From Symsagittifera roscoffensis (Eukaryota; Xenacoelomorpha; Acoela; Convolutidae): a stretch of DNA of 62,000 bases. Of the stretch, positions 61,594-62,000 are shown piece after piece. The position numbers and the translations under genes are program-made. The stretch spans positions 80,265,526 through 80,327,525 of the forward strand of contig NC_087064.1 of assembly GCF_963678635.1 (NCBI RefSeq), written 5' to 3'. Position 1 is the stretch's first letter, and each line of letters begins with the position of its first letter. Under the pieces are notes generated by a model, which worked only from the letters and a program-made list of their open reading frames with translations, was not told the DNA's origin and did not search any database.

Positions 61594-62000
61594 TGTAACA
61601 TTCGCCCGGAAGATACATATCGACGGATAACAAAACTAAGTCTTAAGACGACTGGCTAACGTCTAAACAGAGCTTTGCATGCTTTTCACCGTCTCTACCA
61701 AGCCAGTACTTTCCGGTGGTCTTTTCCAACATCGGGTCGACAAAAACGTTACTGTTCTCCAGCTTCGACCAGAACGCTCAAATTAACTTAATTACATGCA
61801 AATAGTGAGCTCATGGCTGGATCTCAGTATCCCCAGGCCACGAGGTCACTCCTAAAAACAGGGCTACTACTTATTATATTACTATTGTTTTTGTTCAGTA
61901 GATAAAAATCATCATCTCCATCGAAGATGGATCAACCCTTTCCCCCAACTCCTAGCACCTCATCCTTGTCAAAACTAATCCAAATATCAGTTAAATTCAA
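61594..62000 (-). repeat. 5' LTR of the giant element (partial)
   Basis: 407 bp matching 37924-38330 with four substitutions that I counted (t/g, g/a, g/a, a/g) and no indels. It continues beyond the window. Confidence 0.95.

Larger units (their letters stand above)
37924..62000 (-). mobile_element. Giant Ty3/Gypsy-type LTR retrotransposon with macro and SGNH-hydrolase domains (about 25 kb, right LTR cut by window end)
   Basis: Direct repeats start at 37924 and 61594 with the same tgtaacattcgcccggaag. Between them, all on the minus strand and reading right to left: 3.1-kb leader, gag, pol, a 391-bp spacer, ORF3 (1769 codons), ORF4 (1205 codons), a 396-bp 3' UTR, a polypurine tract and the 3' LTR. 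With a 1336-bp LTR the full element would be about 25.0 kb and end near 62929. It is clearly G+C-richer than the surrounding DNA. The two LTRs differ at 4 of the 407 visible positions, so the insertion is recent. It interrupts an older non-LTR relic. Ty3/Gypsy affiliation comes from PR-RT-RH-IN order and Gag type. Confidence 0.9.

Overview
The window is eukaryotic, most likely from an AT-rich invertebrate animal. It has spliced genes, metazoan-type non-LTR retrotransposon relics, LTR retrotransposons, satellites and two 200-base runs of N (scaffold gaps at 6301-6500 and 32301-32500). The species cannot be named from the sequence. Almost everything is repetitive. There is one host-type gene at the left edge, and the rest is transposable elements in different stages of decay plus satellite DNA.

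Left part (1-6.1 kb): the 3' part of a gene with a nuclease-like E-x-K motif and a Walker A P-loop. Its first visible exon carries about sixteen nearly identical 90-bp (30-residue) units. A strong donor at 2650 and a phase-compatible acceptor at 5542 define a 2.9-kb intron. The intron holds a small inverted-repeat element, five copies of a ~272-bp satellite and TA/TG microsatellites. The second exon shows a Walker B-like segment but is frameshifted.

7.2-24.7 kb: one badly decayed LTR retrotransposon on the minus strand. Recognisable in order are gag remnants (~22 kb), protease D-S-G-A (20.77 kb), reverse transcriptase Y-L-D-D (19.43 kb), RNase H (18.9 kb), integrase (17.3-18.0 kb) and a possible envelope-like region. 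Its 3' part is present twice as a ~3.1-3.4 kb tandem duplication.

25-37.9 kb: short palindromic motif fields, a diverged relative of the LTR described below, a 142-bp satellite with higher-order structure, two fragments of one non-LTR family facing away from each other, and a CR1/jockey-like RT tail.

37.9-62 kb: the main find. This is a young, roughly 25-kb LTR retrotransposon on the minus strand, inserted into the RT tail. The visible 407 bp of its two LTRs differ at only 4 positions that I counted. It encodes a Ty3/Gypsy-type Gag and Pol, and three unusual additions: a macro (ADP-ribose-binding type) domain at the very C-terminus of Pol; a 1769-residue ORF with a complete SGNH/GDSL hydrolase catalytic set followed by a second, degenerate SGNH-like module; and a 1205-residue ORF I cannot assign. 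A 3.1-kb leader precedes gag and carries at least sixteen copies of a CCGGA-containing 13-mer. ORF3 is preceded by a good splice acceptor, which suggests a spliced subgenomic mRNA like that of a retroviral env, but the product is an enzyme rather than a membrane protein. This copy has an in-frame TAG between gag and pol and two frame breaks in the integrase core.
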